Below are positions 24,245 through 32,420 of a DNA stretch of 44,016 nt, piece after piece. The position numbers were made by a program, and so were the translations under genes. The stretch is taken from positions 1-44,016 of the forward strand of contig NZ_JAMTCP010000051.1 in the NCBI RefSeq assembly GCF_024171885.1, written 5' to 3'. This DNA comes from Streptoalloteichus tenebrarius. GTDB taxonomy: Bacteria > Actinomycetota > Actinomycetes > Mycobacteriales > Pseudonocardiaceae. The number at the start of each line of letters is the position of its first letter. Within the stretch, counting starts at the first letter, position 1. Below the pieces are notes generated by a model. That model worked only from the letters and a program-made list of their open reading frames with translations. It was not told where the DNA came from and ran no database searches.

Positions 24245-25867
24245 ATGAGCCAGCAGCCGCCGCCGAGCCCGCACCAGCCCGAGCCGGCCGCCCGCGCCGA
24301 GCACGCGGGCCCGGCCGCGCCGTCCGCCCCGGCCACGCCGCCCGCCGACGCCGCCCCGGCCGCCCCGAGCGACGCGCCGGAGGGCCGTCCCCGGCTGCGG
24401 CCGCGCCCGGTGGCCAAGCCGCCGGTCGACCCGGCCCAGGCCGCGGTGTTCGCCCGACCCCGCGACGTGCGCGGCTCCTTCGCGCCCCGGCAGGAGCGCG
24501 GCGAGCAGAAGAGCGCCGGCCTGCTGTTGACGCCCCCGCCACCCGAGGTGCTCCAGAAGGCGTTCCGCCGGCCGGACGGCAGCGAGGAGCTGCTGCAACG
24601 TCCGCCGGGATCGCGCCGTGACGACGACCGGGGGCGCGCGGAGTCGCCGTTCTGGAACGAGGACGCCGAGCGCGACCCGTGGCGCGACCCGGCCGCGGCC
24701 GCGGTGCTCGGACCTCCCGCCGTGGACGTGGAGGAGGGCGCGGGCGGCGAGCCGAAGGAACGCGCCGAGGGAGCGCGACTGAGCCTGCGCGAGCTGCTGT
24801 TCGGCCGCCGCGTGCGGCCCACCGCGCTGGCCGCCCTGTTCGGCGCGGCGCTGCTCGTGGGCGCCGTCGGCGGCTTCCTGGGCCGCCTCACCGCCGAGGA
24901 GGGCAGCCCGCTGACCTCGCCGGACGTCACGCTCGCCGAGGTCACCCCCGGCAAGGAGCGGCCGGCGGGCTCGGTGTCCGACGTGGCGGGCAGGGTGCTG
25001 CCCGCCGTGGTATCGATCGAGGTCGTGGTCGGCAACGGCGGTAGCACCGGCTCGGGCGTGGTGATCGACGGCGGCGGCTACGTGCTCACCAACAACCACG
25101 TGATCGCCGACGCGGCCAAGGGCGACGCCGCCAAGCTGTTCGTCGTCTTCCACGACGGCACCCGCACGCAGGGCCGGATCGTCGGGCGGGACCCGAAGAC
25201 CGACCTCGCCGTGGTCAAGGTCGAGGTGCGCAACCCCACCGTCATCCAGCTCGGGAAGTCCGGCGACCTGAAGGTGGGCGACGGCGTGATCGCCATCGGC
25301 TCGCCGCTGGGCCTGGCCAGCACGGTCACCGAGGGCATCGTCAGCGCCGTCAACCGCGCCGTGCGCCTGGAGGGCGAGGGCGGCGGCCCCGTCGTGATCA
25401 ACGCCGTGCAGACCGACGCGGCGATCAACCACGGCAACTCCGGCGGCGCGCTCGTCGACTCGCGGGGCGCGCTGGTGGGCATCAACACCGCGATCCGCAC
25501 GGCCAGCGAGGGCGGCGGCTCGGTGGGCATCGGGTTCGCCATCCCGGTCGACGACGCGCGCCGCATCGCCGAGGAGCTGATCCGCAACGGCCAGGTCAAG
25601 CACGCCGAGCTGGGCGTGAACACCAAGACCGTGATGGACGGCAGCGGCAGTGGGGCCCAGGTGCAGAACGTCCGCCAGGGCAGCGCCGCCGCCGAGGCCG
25701 GCATCGCCGAGGGCGACATCATCACCAAGCTCGGGGACCGGGCGGTGCGCAGCGCCGACGACCTGGTGGTGGCCGAGCACCAGCAGAAGATCGGGCAGCG
25801 GGTGCCGGTGCAGGTCGTGCGCCAGGGTCGGCAGATCACCCTGGAGGCGGCGCTCAAGTCCGACTGA
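24245..25867 (+). CDS. htrA: Membrane-anchored HtrA/DegP-type serine protease
   Basis: The 540-residue product has a Pro/Ala-rich cytoplasmic N-terminus (about 1-190), one membrane helix around 194-215 ([22 protein letters not shown]), a trypsin-like domain and a C-terminal PDZ domain (about 445-540). The catalytic triad is His285 (LTNNHVIAD), Asp320 ([10 protein letters not shown]) and Ser399 (NHGNSGGAL). It is a quality-control protease acting outside the membrane and follows sigE-rseA as in mycobacteria. The ATG follows GGGGAGCG. A 156-bp gap after rseA may hold its own promoter, but I see no clear one. Confidence 0.93.
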   Translation: MSQQPPPSPHQPEPAARAEHAGPAAPSAPATPPADAAPAAPSDAPEGRPRLRPRPVAKPPVDPAQAAVFARPRDVRGSFAPRQERGEQKSAGLLLTPPPPEVLQKAFRRPDGSEELLQRPPGSRRDDDRGRAESPFWNEDAERDPWRDPAAAAVLGPPAVDVEEGAGGEPKERAEGARLSLRELLFGRRVRPTALAALFGAALLVGAVGGFLGRLTAEEGSPLTSPDVTLAEVTPGKERPAGSVSDVAGRVLPAVVSIEVVVGNGGSTGSGVVIDGGGYVLTNNHVIADAAKGDAAKLFVVFHDGTRTQGRIVGRDPKTDLAVVKVEVRNPTVIQLGKSGDLKVGDGVIAIGSPLGLASTVTEGIVSAVNRAVRLEGEGGGPVVINAVQTDAAINHGNSGGALVDSRGALVGINTAIRTASEGGGSVGIGFAIPVDDARRIAEELIRNGQVKHAELGVNTKTVMDGSGSGAQVQNVRQGSAAAEAGIAEGDIITKLGDRAVRSADDLVVAEHQQKIGQRVPVQVVRQGRQITLEAALKSD

Positions 25868-25965
25868 GCGCCCGGCCGGGCGGGGTGTGGCAACCGCCAT
25901 CTGGGCCCTCGACGGCTTCCCCTGGCGGGTTACCCTGGTCGCGGTCACGGACGCGGAGGTGCCGG

Positions 25966-26367
25966 GTGCTGGAGAACATCGGCTGGGGCGAGATCCTGGT
26001 GCTCGTCGTGGCCGGCCTGTTCATCCTCGGCCCCGAGCGGCTGCCGTCCGCGGCGGCGTGGCTGGGGCGGACCGTCCGGCAGGTCCGCGAGTACGCGACC
26101 GGCGCGCGGCAGCAGTTGCGCGACGAGCTGGGCCCGGAGTTCGACGAGATCCGCAAGCCGCTGGAGGACCTGCGCGAGCTGCGCAACTTCGACCCCAAGC
26201 GCGCCGTGACGCGGCACCTGCTCGACGACGGGGACTCCGACTTCCGGGCGCCGGACTACCGCGCGACGAACAACGGCTACTCGGACTACCCGCCGCCGGC
26301 GCCGCGGCCGGCGCAGAAGCCGCTTCAGCCGCACGAGCGTCCGCCCTTCGACCCGGACGCCACCTGA
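25966..26367 (+). CDS. tatB: Twin-arginine translocase subunit TatB
   Basis: This 133-residue protein has the TatA/B signature: a short N-terminus with Glu (LENIGWGE), a membrane helix ([14 protein letters not shown]), the hinge PERLP, an amphipathic helix ([16 protein letters not shown]), then a long charged helix and a disordered Pro-rich tail. The length and the conserved early Glu favour TatB over TatA. The GTG has GGAGGT 5 bp upstream, and TACCCT at 25931-25936 may be its -10. Position after htrA as in mycobacteria. Confidence 0.9.
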   Translation: MLENIGWGEILVLVVAGLFILGPERLPSAAAWLGRTVRQVREYATGARQQLRDELGPEFDEIRKPLEDLRELRNFDPKRAVTRHLLDDGDSDFRAPDYRATNNGYSDYPPPAPRPAQKPLQPHERPPFDPDAT

Positions 26368-26454
26368 CCTGCTCCCACTCGCCTGATCGACGGGCCTGGC
26401 CCTCGGTCAGGTCTTCGCGCGTCTGGCGACCCGCGTCCAGCGATCCAGCACCCC

Positions 26455-26502
26455 CTCAAGGTGCCCGTGAAACAACGTCTCAAGGTGCCCGTGAAACAAC
26501 GT
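26455..26502. repeat. Exact 24-bp tandem duplication
   Basis: 26455-26478 and 26479-26502 are identical 24-mers beginning CTCAAGGTGCCCGTGAAACA. A degenerate third piece (GCCCCTGAAAC) follows. They lie between convergent tatB and mrp. Confidence 0.85.
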
Positions 26503-26514
26503 GCCCCTGAAACG

Positions 26515-26552
26515 CCTCGGCACGGCACACCAGGTGGGGTGCCGTGCCGAGG
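26515..26552. terminator. Terminator between tatB and mrp
   Basis: A perfect 14-bp stem (26515-26528 with 26539-26552) with a 10-nt loop, 17 bp past the mrp stop on the minus strand. It probably serves both genes. Confidence 0.8.
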
Positions 26553-26568
26553 GAGAGCGTGGGGTTCG

Positions 26569-27714
26569 TCAGCGACCGGCGGGGCTCACGCTGAGCAGGC
26601 GGCCCGCCAGGCCCCGCGCCCGGGTCGACAGCCGCTTGGCGACGTCGCGCAGCACCGCGGCGGCCGGGGCCTCCGGGTCGGACAGGACCAGCGGCTGGCC
26701 CGCGTCACCGGCCTCCCGCAGGCGCGGGTCGAGCGGCACCTGGCCCAGCAGCGGGACCTCCGAGCCCACGGCCCTGGTCAGCGACTCGGCCACGGTCTGG
26801 CCACCACCGGAGCCGAAGACGTCCATCCGGGAGCCGTCGGGCATCTCCAGCCAGGACATGTTCTCGATCACGCCCGCCAGCCGCTGGTGGGTCTGCAACG
26901 CGATCGCGCCCGCCCGCTCGGCCACCTCGGCCGCGGCCTGCTGCGGCGTGGTGACGACCAGGATCTCCGCGTTCGGGATGAGCTGGGCCACCGAGATCGC
27001 CACGTCGCCGGTGCCCGGCGGCAGGTCGAGCAGCAGCACGTCGAGGTCGCCCCAGAACACGTCGGCGAGGAACTGCTGGAGGGCGCGGTGCAGCATCGGC
27101 CCCCGCCACACCACCGGGGTGTTGCCCGGGGTGAACTGGCCGATGGAGATCACCTTCACGCCGTGCGCCTGCGGCGGCATGATCATCGTCTCGACCTTGG
27201 TCGGCCGGCCGGTGGCGCCCAGCATGCGCGGGACGGAGTGGCCGTAGATGTCGGCGTCCACCACGCCGACGGACAGCCCCCGGTCGGCCATGGCCGCGGC
27301 CAGGTTGACCGTGACGCTGGACTTGCCGACGCCGCCCTTGCCGGAGGCCACGCAGTACACCCGGGTCAGCGAGCCCGGCTGGGCGAACGGGATGACCGGG
27401 TCGCTGGAGTCGCCCCGCAGCTTCCGCCGCAGCTCCGTGCGCTGCTCGTCGCTCATGACGTCCAGCTCGACCCGCACCTCCCGCACGCCGGGCAGCGCGG
27501 ACACGGCGGAGGTGACGTCCTTGGTGATCTTGTCTCGCAGCGGACAGCCCGCGACCGTGAGGAACACCGCGACGTCGACGACGCCGTTCTCGGCGACGCG
27601 GACGTCCTTGACCATGCCCAGCTCGGTGATCGGCCGGCGGATCTCGGGGTCCTGCACGCGGGCCAGCGCCTCGCGCACGGCGTCCGTGGTCGGGACGGTC
27701 TGACTGGTGGTCAC
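26569..27714 (-). CDS. mrp: Mrp/ApbC-type P-loop ATPase (iron-sulfur carrier family)
   Basis: This 381-residue protein has an N-terminal DUF59/MIP18 domain (about 8-90, TVAGCPLRDK with a lone Cys at 57) and a C-terminal Mrp ATPase with the deviant Walker A GKGGVGKSS at 125-133 and DLPPGTGD. Mrp proteins carry or assemble Fe-S clusters. The CxxC that binds the cluster in classical ApbC (ENMSxxxCxxC) is replaced by ENMSWLEMPDGSRMDVFG, as in mycobacterial Mrp from memory. The GTG start has GGAAGG upstream, and TAGCAT further up may be a -10. It is convergent with tatB. Confidence 0.9.
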   Translation of the reverse strand: MTTSQTVPTTDAVREALARVQDPEIRRPITELGMVKDVRVAENGVVDVAVFLTVAGCPLRDKITKDVTSAVSALPGVREVRVELDVMSDEQRTELRRKLRGDSSDPVIPFAQPGSLTRVYCVASGKGGVGKSSVTVNLAAAMADRGLSVGVVDADIYGHSVPRMLGATGRPTKVETMIMPPQAHGVKVISIGQFTPGNTPVVWRGPMLHRALQQFLADVFWGDLDVLLLDLPPGTGDVAISVAQLIPNAEILVVTTPQQAAAEVAERAGAIALQTHQRLAGVIENMSWLEMPDGSRMDVFGSGGGQTVAESLTRAVGSEVPLLGQVPLDPRLREAGDAGQPLVLSDPEAPAAAVLRDVAKRLSTRARGLAGRLLSVSPAGR

Positions 27715-27838
27715 GGGGCGACCTTCCGACGATCGGTTCGGGTGATGGCCATGCTAGTCGCGCGCGGGGCGCGTTCAGGTGACTGGTGGGTAACCCCCGA
27801 GAGATGGGGGCGCTCCGCAGTCATGTAGACGCGCTCCG

Positions 27839-27844
27839 TAACAT
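27839..27844 (+). promoter_or_regulatory. -10 box of the marR gene (TAACAT-N7-GTG)
   Basis: TAACAT at 27839-27844 lies 7 bp before the GTG at 27852, with no Shine-Dalgarno sequence. Confidence 0.45.
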
Positions 27845-27851
27845 TTGCACT

Positions 27852-28343
27852 GTGTCCAAGACCGGAACCGCCCGGTTACCGACGAGGGACGAACTGTCGG
27901 CCTGGCGCTCCTTCCTCCGTGCCCACGCCCGGATCACCCGTCGTCTCGAAGCCGAGCTCATCGCCGAACAACGCCTGTCACTGGCGGCCTACGACGTGCT
28001 GGTCCAGCTCGCCGAGGCGCCGGAGAAACGGATGCGGATGACCGAACTGGCCGAAGCCGTGCTGCTCTCCCGGTCGGGGGTGACCCGGTTGGTGGACCGA
28101 CTGGAGCGGAACGGCCTGGTCTGCCGGGAGCGGGCGGACGAGGACGGGCGGGGCGTGGTGGCCGTCTTGACCAGGCGTGGGCTGGACCGGCTGCGCACCG
28201 CGTCCAACACGCACCTGTCCGGCATCGTCCGGCACTTCGCCTCCGCGGTCGGCGACGAGGAACTCGACCTGCTGAGCCGCACCTGCGCCCGCCTGGCCAA
28301 CGGCGACATCCCCGACGCCCCGTCCCGCAGGGCCGACCCCTGA
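27852..28343 (+). CDS. MarR family transcriptional regulator
   Basis: This 163-residue winged-helix regulator has the MarR layout: an N-terminal helix, LAAYDVLVQLAEAPEKRMRMTELAEAVLLSRSGVTRLVDRLERNGLVCRERADEDGRGVVAVLTRRGLDRL. The GTG at 27852 was chosen because it follows TAACAT by 7 bp and gives the usual length. The frame is open to 27786. The next gene (NUDIX) starts 45 bp downstream with its own candidate -10, so co-transcription is possible but not required. Confidence 0.85.
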   Translation: MSKTGTARLPTRDELSAWRSFLRAHARITRRLEAELIAEQRLSLAAYDVLVQLAEAPEKRMRMTELAEAVLLSRSGVTRLVDRLERNGLVCRERADEDGRGVVAVLTRRGLDRLRTASNTHLSGIVRHFASAVGDEELDLLSRTCARLANGDIPDAPSRRADP

Positions 28344-28388
28344 CCCCTCCCGGCCGGCCGCCGGCCCGGCGCGTGCGAGAGTGGGGGT

Positions 28389-28808
28389 GTGAGTGAGCCC
28401 CGGGTGATCAGGACCGTCGGCCTGCTGCACGTCGTGGGCCGGCGGCTGCTCGTGGTGCGCCCCAGGGGCAAGGCCGCGTTCTACCTGCCCGGCGGGAAGC
28501 TGGAGCCGGGCGAGGCGGAACCGGACGCGCTGCGGCGCGAGGTTCGCGAGGAGTTGGGCGTCGAGCTGGCGCCCGACTCGGTGCGGGAGGCCGGCCGGTA
28601 CCTCTCCGCCGCCTACGGCGAGGGCGAGGGCGTGCTGGTCGACCTGTCCTGCTACACCGCCGAGCTGACCGGGCGGCCGCGCCCCTCGGCCGAGGTGGAC
28701 GAGCTGGCGCTGGTGACCGAGGGCGAGTACCTGGCGCACCAGGAGACCGCTCCGGTGATCGTCGAGTTGCTGCGCGACCTGCGGGCGTCCGGCCTCGTCG
28801 CCGCCTGA
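28389..28808 (+). CDS. NUDIX hydrolase
   Basis: The 139-residue product has a complete Nudix box, GGKLEPGEAEPDALRREVREELGV (about 36-59), with the REVREE metal-binding core. It hydrolyses nucleoside-diphosphate-X compounds. The substrate cannot be read from the sequence. GTG start with GAGAGT 6 bp upstream (NANNNT pattern). It is convergent with the DUF1003 gene, with a 20-bp tandem repeat in between. Confidence 0.88.
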   Translation: MSEPRVIRTVGLLHVVGRRLLVVRPRGKAAFYLPGGKLEPGEAEPDALRREVREELGVELAPDSVREAGRYLSAAYGEGEGVLVDLSCYTAELTGRPRPSAEVDELALVTEGEYLAHQETAPVIVELLRDLRASGLVAA

Positions 28809-28810
28809 CC

Positions 28811-28850
28811 CCAGCCCCGACGGCGCGACGCCAGCCCCGACGGCGCGACG
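28811..28850. repeat. Exact 20-bp tandem duplication
   Basis: CCAGCCCCGACGGCGCGACG occurs at 28811-28830 and again at 28831-28850. It begins 2 bp after the NUDIX stop and ends 12 bp before the stop of the convergent DUF1003 gene. Confidence 0.9.
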
Positions 28851-28862
28851 CCGGCTCCGGCC

Positions 28863-29378
28863 TCAGTCCTCCCCGCCGGCGTGCCGCCTGCGCTCGTCGT
28901 CCAGCAGACCGGCCCTGACCAGGTCCGCCCGCAGCCGGTCCAGCTCGCCCCGCAGGTAGTCCCTGGTCACCCCCTCGCCGAGCGCCAGCCGCACCGACGC
29001 CAGCTCGCGGGCCAGGAACTCGGTGTCGGCCTTGGTCCGCTCCGCCCGCATCCGGTCCTCCTCCAGCGAGACCCGGTCCCGGTCGTCCTGCCGGTTCTGC
29101 GCGAGCAGGATCAGCGGGGCCGCGTAGGCCGCCTGGGTGGAGAAGGCCAGGTTGAGCAGGATGAACGGGTACGGGTCCCAGGCCAGCGACGCGGCGGCGA
29201 GGTTGACCGCGATCCACACGACCACGATCACCGTCTGCCAGAACAGGAAGGTCCCCGTCCCGAGGAACCGGGCGATGCGCTCGGAGAACCGGCCGAACGC
29301 CTCCGGGTCGACCTCGATGGTCAGCCGGCGGGGCGTGCGGGGCTGGTCGAGACGGCGTCGGGTCAGCAGCTCGGGCAT
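28863..29378 (-). CDS. DUF1003 membrane protein
   Basis: This 171-residue DUF1003 protein has two membrane helices (GTGTFLFWQTVIVVVWIAVNL and a second around PFILLNLAFSTQAAYAAPLILLAQNRQ) followed by a charged coiled coil (RDRVSLEEDRMRAERTKADTEFLARELA). DUF1003 proteins are widespread and of unknown function. The ATG at 29378 has GGAGG 6 bp upstream. It follows the CBS/MgtE_N gene by 83 bp on the same strand, an order also seen in mycobacteria, suggesting a joint role in magnesium or divalent-cation handling (inference). Confidence 0.88.
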   Translation of the reverse strand: MPELLTRRRLDQPRTPRRLTIEVDPEAFGRFSERIARFLGTGTFLFWQTVIVVVWIAVNLAAASLAWDPYPFILLNLAFSTQAAYAAPLILLAQNRQDDRDRVSLEEDRMRAERTKADTEFLARELASVRLALGEGVTRDYLRGELDRLRADLVRAGLLDDERRRHAGGED

Positions 29379-29461
29379 GGGTGTCCTCCGGTGGTCGCCG
29401 GCCGGGCCGCCCGGCCGGTCCCGCGGTGCGGGCGCGGGCTCCCGCGCCGGACCGGCCCGGA

Positions 29462-30739
29462 TCACCCGGGCTGGTCCAGCTCCTCGGTCTCCGGCAGGCC
29501 GGTCTCGCGCCAGCCCTCCGGCAGCAGGTGGTCGAGCACGTCGTCCACGGTCACCGCGCCCAGCAGGTGCTCCTGGTCGTCGACGACCGGCGCGCAGACC
29601 AGGTTGTAGGCGGCGAAGTAGCGGGTGACCTCGCCCAGCGTGGCCGTGGGCGGCAGTCGGGCGAGGTCGGCGTCGGCCACCCCGGCGACCAGGTGCGACG
29701 GCGGCTCGCGCAGGAGCTGCTGGATGTGCACGCAGCCGAGGTAGCGGCCGGTCGGCGTGGCCGAGGGCGGCCGGCAGACGAAGACCATGCTGGCCAGGGC
29801 GGGCGTCAGGTCGGGGTTGCGGACCAGCGCCAGCGCCTCGGCGACGGTGGCGTCCGGGGCGAGCACGACCGGCTCCGGCGTCATCAGACCGCCCGCGGTG
29901 TCGAAGGAGTAGGCGAGCAGGCGGCGCACCGGCGCGGACTCCTCCGGCTCCATCAGCTCCAGCAGCCGGTCCTTGTGCCGCTCCGGCAGCTCGCCCAGCA
30001 GGTCGGCGGCGTCGTCGGGGTTCATCGCCTCCAGTACGTCCGCCGCCCTGTCCTCGCCGAGGTAGGTGAGCACGTCCTTCTGGTCGTCCTCGGGCAGCTC
30101 CTCGATCACGTCGGCCAGGCGTTCGTCGTCGAGCGCGTCGACCACCTCGTAGCGGCGCTTGAGCGGCAGCTCGTGCAGGGCGCTGGCGACGTCGACCGCG
30201 CGCATGGTGTCGAAGACGGCGAGCAGCTCCTGCGCGCCCTGGGGCTGCCCGGTGATCTCGGCGAGGCCGAGCCCCGTGACCTCGTCCCAGGCCACGACCT
30301 GGAGCGGGCCGCGCCGGGCGAGGCGGCCGGTGCGCTCCCGGACCGCGAGCCGGGTGACCAGCCAGTCCCTGGTGCGGGTCTGCTCCATGCCCGCGTCGAC
30401 CACGATCATCTCGACGTCGGTGGACCGCAGCCGGACGCGGGCGTCGAGCATCTCGCCCAGCACGAGCAGCTCGTTGGGGCGCTGGTGGAAGCGGCGGAGG
30501 TTGACCGAGCCGGTCGCCAGGGTCACCGCGTTGGGCTCGATCGCGTTGACCCGCAGCATCGGCACGAAGATCCGGCGCCGGGTGACCAGCTCGACGACCA
30601 GTCCGAGCACGCGCGGGGCCTGTCGGGCGATCCGCATCCCGACGACCACGTCGCGGACCTTGCCGACGGACTCGCCGTCGGGGCCGAACACCCCCAGTCC
30701 GGCGAGCTGCGCTGCGTAGACCCGGGTCGCGCCTCCCAC
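29462..30739 (-). CDS. PRC-barrel / MgtE_N / CBS-pair protein (Rv1232c-type)
   Basis: The product is a 425-residue soluble protein. An N-terminal PRC-barrel-like part (LAGLGVFGPDGESVGKVRDVVV) is followed by an MgtE N-terminal superhelix (about 190-280: LHELPLKRRYEVVDALDDERLADVIEELPEDDQKDVLTYL and further) and a CBS pair (GLMTPEPVVLAPDATVAEAL ... VCAPVVDDQEHLLGAVTVDDVLDHLL). There is no membrane domain, so it is not itself an MgtE channel. MgtE_N/CBS modules sense magnesium. The GTG at 30739 follows TAACCT by 7 bp. Confidence 0.88.
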   Translation of the reverse strand: MGGATRVYAAQLAGLGVFGPDGESVGKVRDVVVGMRIARQAPRVLGLVVELVTRRRIFVPMLRVNAIEPNAVTLATGSVNLRRFHQRPNELLVLGEMLDARVRLRSTDVEMIVVDAGMEQTRTRDWLVTRLAVRERTGRLARRGPLQVVAWDEVTGLGLAEITGQPQGAQELLAVFDTMRAVDVASALHELPLKRRYEVVDALDDERLADVIEELPEDDQKDVLTYLGEDRAADVLEAMNPDDAADLLGELPERHKDRLLELMEPEESAPVRRLLAYSFDTAGGLMTPEPVVLAPDATVAEALALVRNPDLTPALASMVFVCRPPSATPTGRYLGCVHIQQLLREPPSHLVAGVADADLARLPPTATLGEVTRYFAAYNLVCAPVVDDQEHLLGAVTVDDVLDHLLPEGWRETGLPETEELDQPG

Positions 30740-30746
30740 TCCGATC

Positions 30747-30752
30747 AGGTTA
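30747..30752 (-). promoter_or_regulatory. -10 box of the CBS/MgtE_N gene (TAACCT-N7-GTG)
   Basis: The minus-strand TAACCT lies 7 bp before the GTG start at 30739. Confidence 0.45.
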
Positions 30753-30791
30753 ATCGGGTGGTCCCCCGTCCGCCGGGCAGCGCGCCGTCGT

Positions 30792-31238
30792 TCAGACGTT
30801 CTTCTCCAACCGTTCCCGCAGCGCGCGCAGAACGGCGAGGGCGGTGACCAGGTCTTCGGCCGGGATCGCCCTGGCCAGCTCGTCGGCCCACGCGGTTTGC
30901 GACGGCCCGAGCGCGCGCAGGGCGTGTTCCCCCTGTTCGGTGATGTGGATGAGGGGCGCCCGACGGTCCCGCGGATTGGGGTGGGCGGCCACCAGGCCGT
31001 CGGCCCGCAACCGGTCGACGGTCTCCTGCACGCTCTGGCGGCGCAGGCCCCTGGCGCGCGCGACCTGCGCGACGGTGGCCGGGCCGTGCGCGAGCACGCC
31101 GAGCACCTGCCAGCGGGCGCTGGTCAGGCCGTGGGGGGCGGTCATCGCGTCGCCGGCCCGCAGGACCAGGCCGTTGAGGGCGAACACCTCCTCGACCAGA
31201 TCGGTGACGACGTCTCCTCCCGAGGTTCGCCTGGGCAC
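30792..31238 (-). CDS. MarR family transcriptional regulator
   Basis: The product is 148 residues from the GTG at 31238. The helix-turn-helix region is LTSARWQVLGVLAHGPATVAQVARARGLRRQSVQETVDRLRADGLV, with the wing HPNPRDRRAPLIHIT. The start is uncertain: the segment VTDLVEEVFALNGLV, where family members usually begin, has a good GGAGGA before it but a GTC codon at the expected start, so I chose the upstream GTG. It is divergent from a DUF1579 gene, with a perfect TTTGACAGG palindrome between them, so it probably represses that gene and itself. Confidence 0.82.
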   Translation of the reverse strand: MPRRTSGGDVVTDLVEEVFALNGLVLRAGDAMTAPHGLTSARWQVLGVLAHGPATVAQVARARGLRRQSVQETVDRLRADGLVAAHPNPRDRRAPLIHITEQGEHALRALGPSQTAWADELARAIPAEDLVTALAVLRALRERLEKNV

Positions 31239-31254
31239 GCTGCTAGGGTGGGGT

Positions 31255-31274
31255 TTTGACAGGGGCCTGTCAAA
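31255..31274. promoter_or_regulatory. MarR operator: TTTGACAGG-GG-CCTGTCAAA
   Basis: A perfect 9+9 inverted repeat with a 2-bp centre lies in the 72-bp divergent gap between marR and the DUF1579 gene. Each arm contains TTGACA, so it covers possible -35 elements in both directions. The size and symmetry fit a MarR dimer site. Confidence 0.7.
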
Positions 31275-31310
31275 CTCGCTCCTGGCTGGTCGACTGGTGA
31301 GGGTGGGGAC

Positions 31311-31772
31311 ATGGGCAACGCTCGGCCCGGCCCGGCGCACGAACGGCTCGGTGCGCTGGTCGGGGAGTGGGAAGGCGAGGAGGAGTTCGCGGCCACGCCG
31401 TGGGCGCCGGCCGGCACGGCACGGTCGCGGCACAGCTTCCGGTCGGGGGTGGGCGGACTGGCCGTCATCCACGACTACGCGCAGGTGCGCGACGGCGAGC
31501 CGTTCGACGGGCACGGGTTCTTCACGGCGGACCCGGGGACCGGCGAGGTCGTGTGGTTCTTCTTCGACGGCGTCGGGTTTCCGCCGGACGTGCCGCTGCG
31601 GGGCGACTGGGACGCCGACGGGGTGCTGCGGCTGGCCAAGACGACGCCGCGCGGCCAGGCCCGGCACGCCTTCCGGTTCGACGGGGACACGTTCGAGCAC
31701 GAGATCGACGTCCGGTTGGGGGACGCGGAGACGTTCTCGCCGTTCGCGCGCGGGCGTTTCCGCCGCGTGTGA
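31311..31772 (+). CDS. DUF1579-type lipocalin-like protein
   Basis: This 153-residue predicted beta-barrel protein resembles DUF1579: HERLGALVGEWEGEEEFAATPW near the start, then VIHDYAQVRDGEPFDGHGFFTADPGTGEVVWFFFDGVGFPP and an FSPFARGRFRRV end. Such folds bind small hydrophobic ligands or heme. No enzyme motif is visible. The ATG has a GGGTGGGGA upstream. It is probably controlled by the divergent MarR through the palindrome at 31255-31274. A terminator hairpin follows. Confidence 0.75.
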   Translation: MGNARPGPAHERLGALVGEWEGEEEFAATPWAPAGTARSRHSFRSGVGGLAVIHDYAQVRDGEPFDGHGFFTADPGTGEVVWFFFDGVGFPPDVPLRGDWDADGVLRLAKTTPRGQARHAFRFDGDTFEHEIDVRLGDAETFSPFARGRFRRV

Positions 31773-31784
31773 CGCCCTGACCGG

Positions 31785-31826
31785 ATCGGCTCACCGCGCT
31801 CTACTGGGGGTGCGCGGTGAGCCGAT
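31785..31826 (+). terminator. Terminator after the DUF1579 gene
   Basis: A perfect 15-bp stem (31785-31799 with 31812-31826) with a 12-nt loop, followed by TTCGTGTT, 12 bp past the stop. Confidence 0.85.
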
Positions 31827-31829
31827 TTC

Positions 31830-32420
31830 GTGTTGCGGGTTCTCCCAGTGGGTCCCGGTGTTTGCCGGTGCTGTCGGCGTTCCCGCGTTGGCGGTGTCCC
31901 GGTGATTTCGGGGTTGTTCTTGAAGGCTGCGTGCGGTGACGAGGTGGCAAGGCGGCGCGGTGGCAAGGCGACGAGCTGGCGCGGTGACGAGGTGACGGCC
32001 GAGGTGCTTCGGCCTGGTTTCTGTCGCTTGTCGTGCTCGGGCTCGTGATGCCTGGGGCTGTCGCGGTCGGGTCGTCGAGCTGGTGGGCCGTGCTCAGGGT
32101 CGTTGTGAGTCGGGTTCGTCGTGCTCGGGTTCGTCGTGTCGTGCTCGGATTCGTTGTGGGGTGGGTTCGTCGCGCTGGTTGTCTCGCGGTCGGGTTCCTC
32201 GCGGTCGGGTTCGTCGTGCTGGTCGTGCTGGTTCTGTCGTGCTCGGGGTCTTGGTGGTCGGGTTCGTCGTGTTGGTTGTCTCGCCGTCGGGTTCGTCGTG
32301 GTGGGGTTCGCGGTTCATCGCCCTTTGGGCGGTTGTAGTTCGGCTCGTCGTGCTTGCTTGAGGTCAACCCTCTTGTCGCGGTTTCAGCCTCTCGTGGTGA
32401 CTTTCCCCCCGTCTGGGCAC
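31830..32420. repeat. Keto-skewed low-complexity tract with a 15-bp degenerate minisatellite
   Basis: The plus strand is strongly G+T-rich. From about 32110 to 32320 the core CGGGTTCGTCGTGNT recurs at least nine times at spacings of 15 bp or a few tens of bp. A related block at 31933-31995 repeats GCGGTGACGAGGTG and GGTGGCAAGGCG. It lies between convergent genes. The minus strand has an open frame at 31801-32367 (Thr/Arg/Pro-rich), but its third positions are far less GC-rich than in neighbouring genes and its only start is TTG, so I do not call a gene. Confidence 0.6.

Noticed and set aside
28811-28850. Possible CRISPR-like repeats
   Set aside because: Two units in direct contact with no spacers and no cas genes.
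31801-32367. 188-codon Thr/Arg/Pro-rich frame on the minus strand
   Set aside because: TTG start, low GC at third positions relative to neighbours, and an origin in a minisatellite; treated as noncoding.
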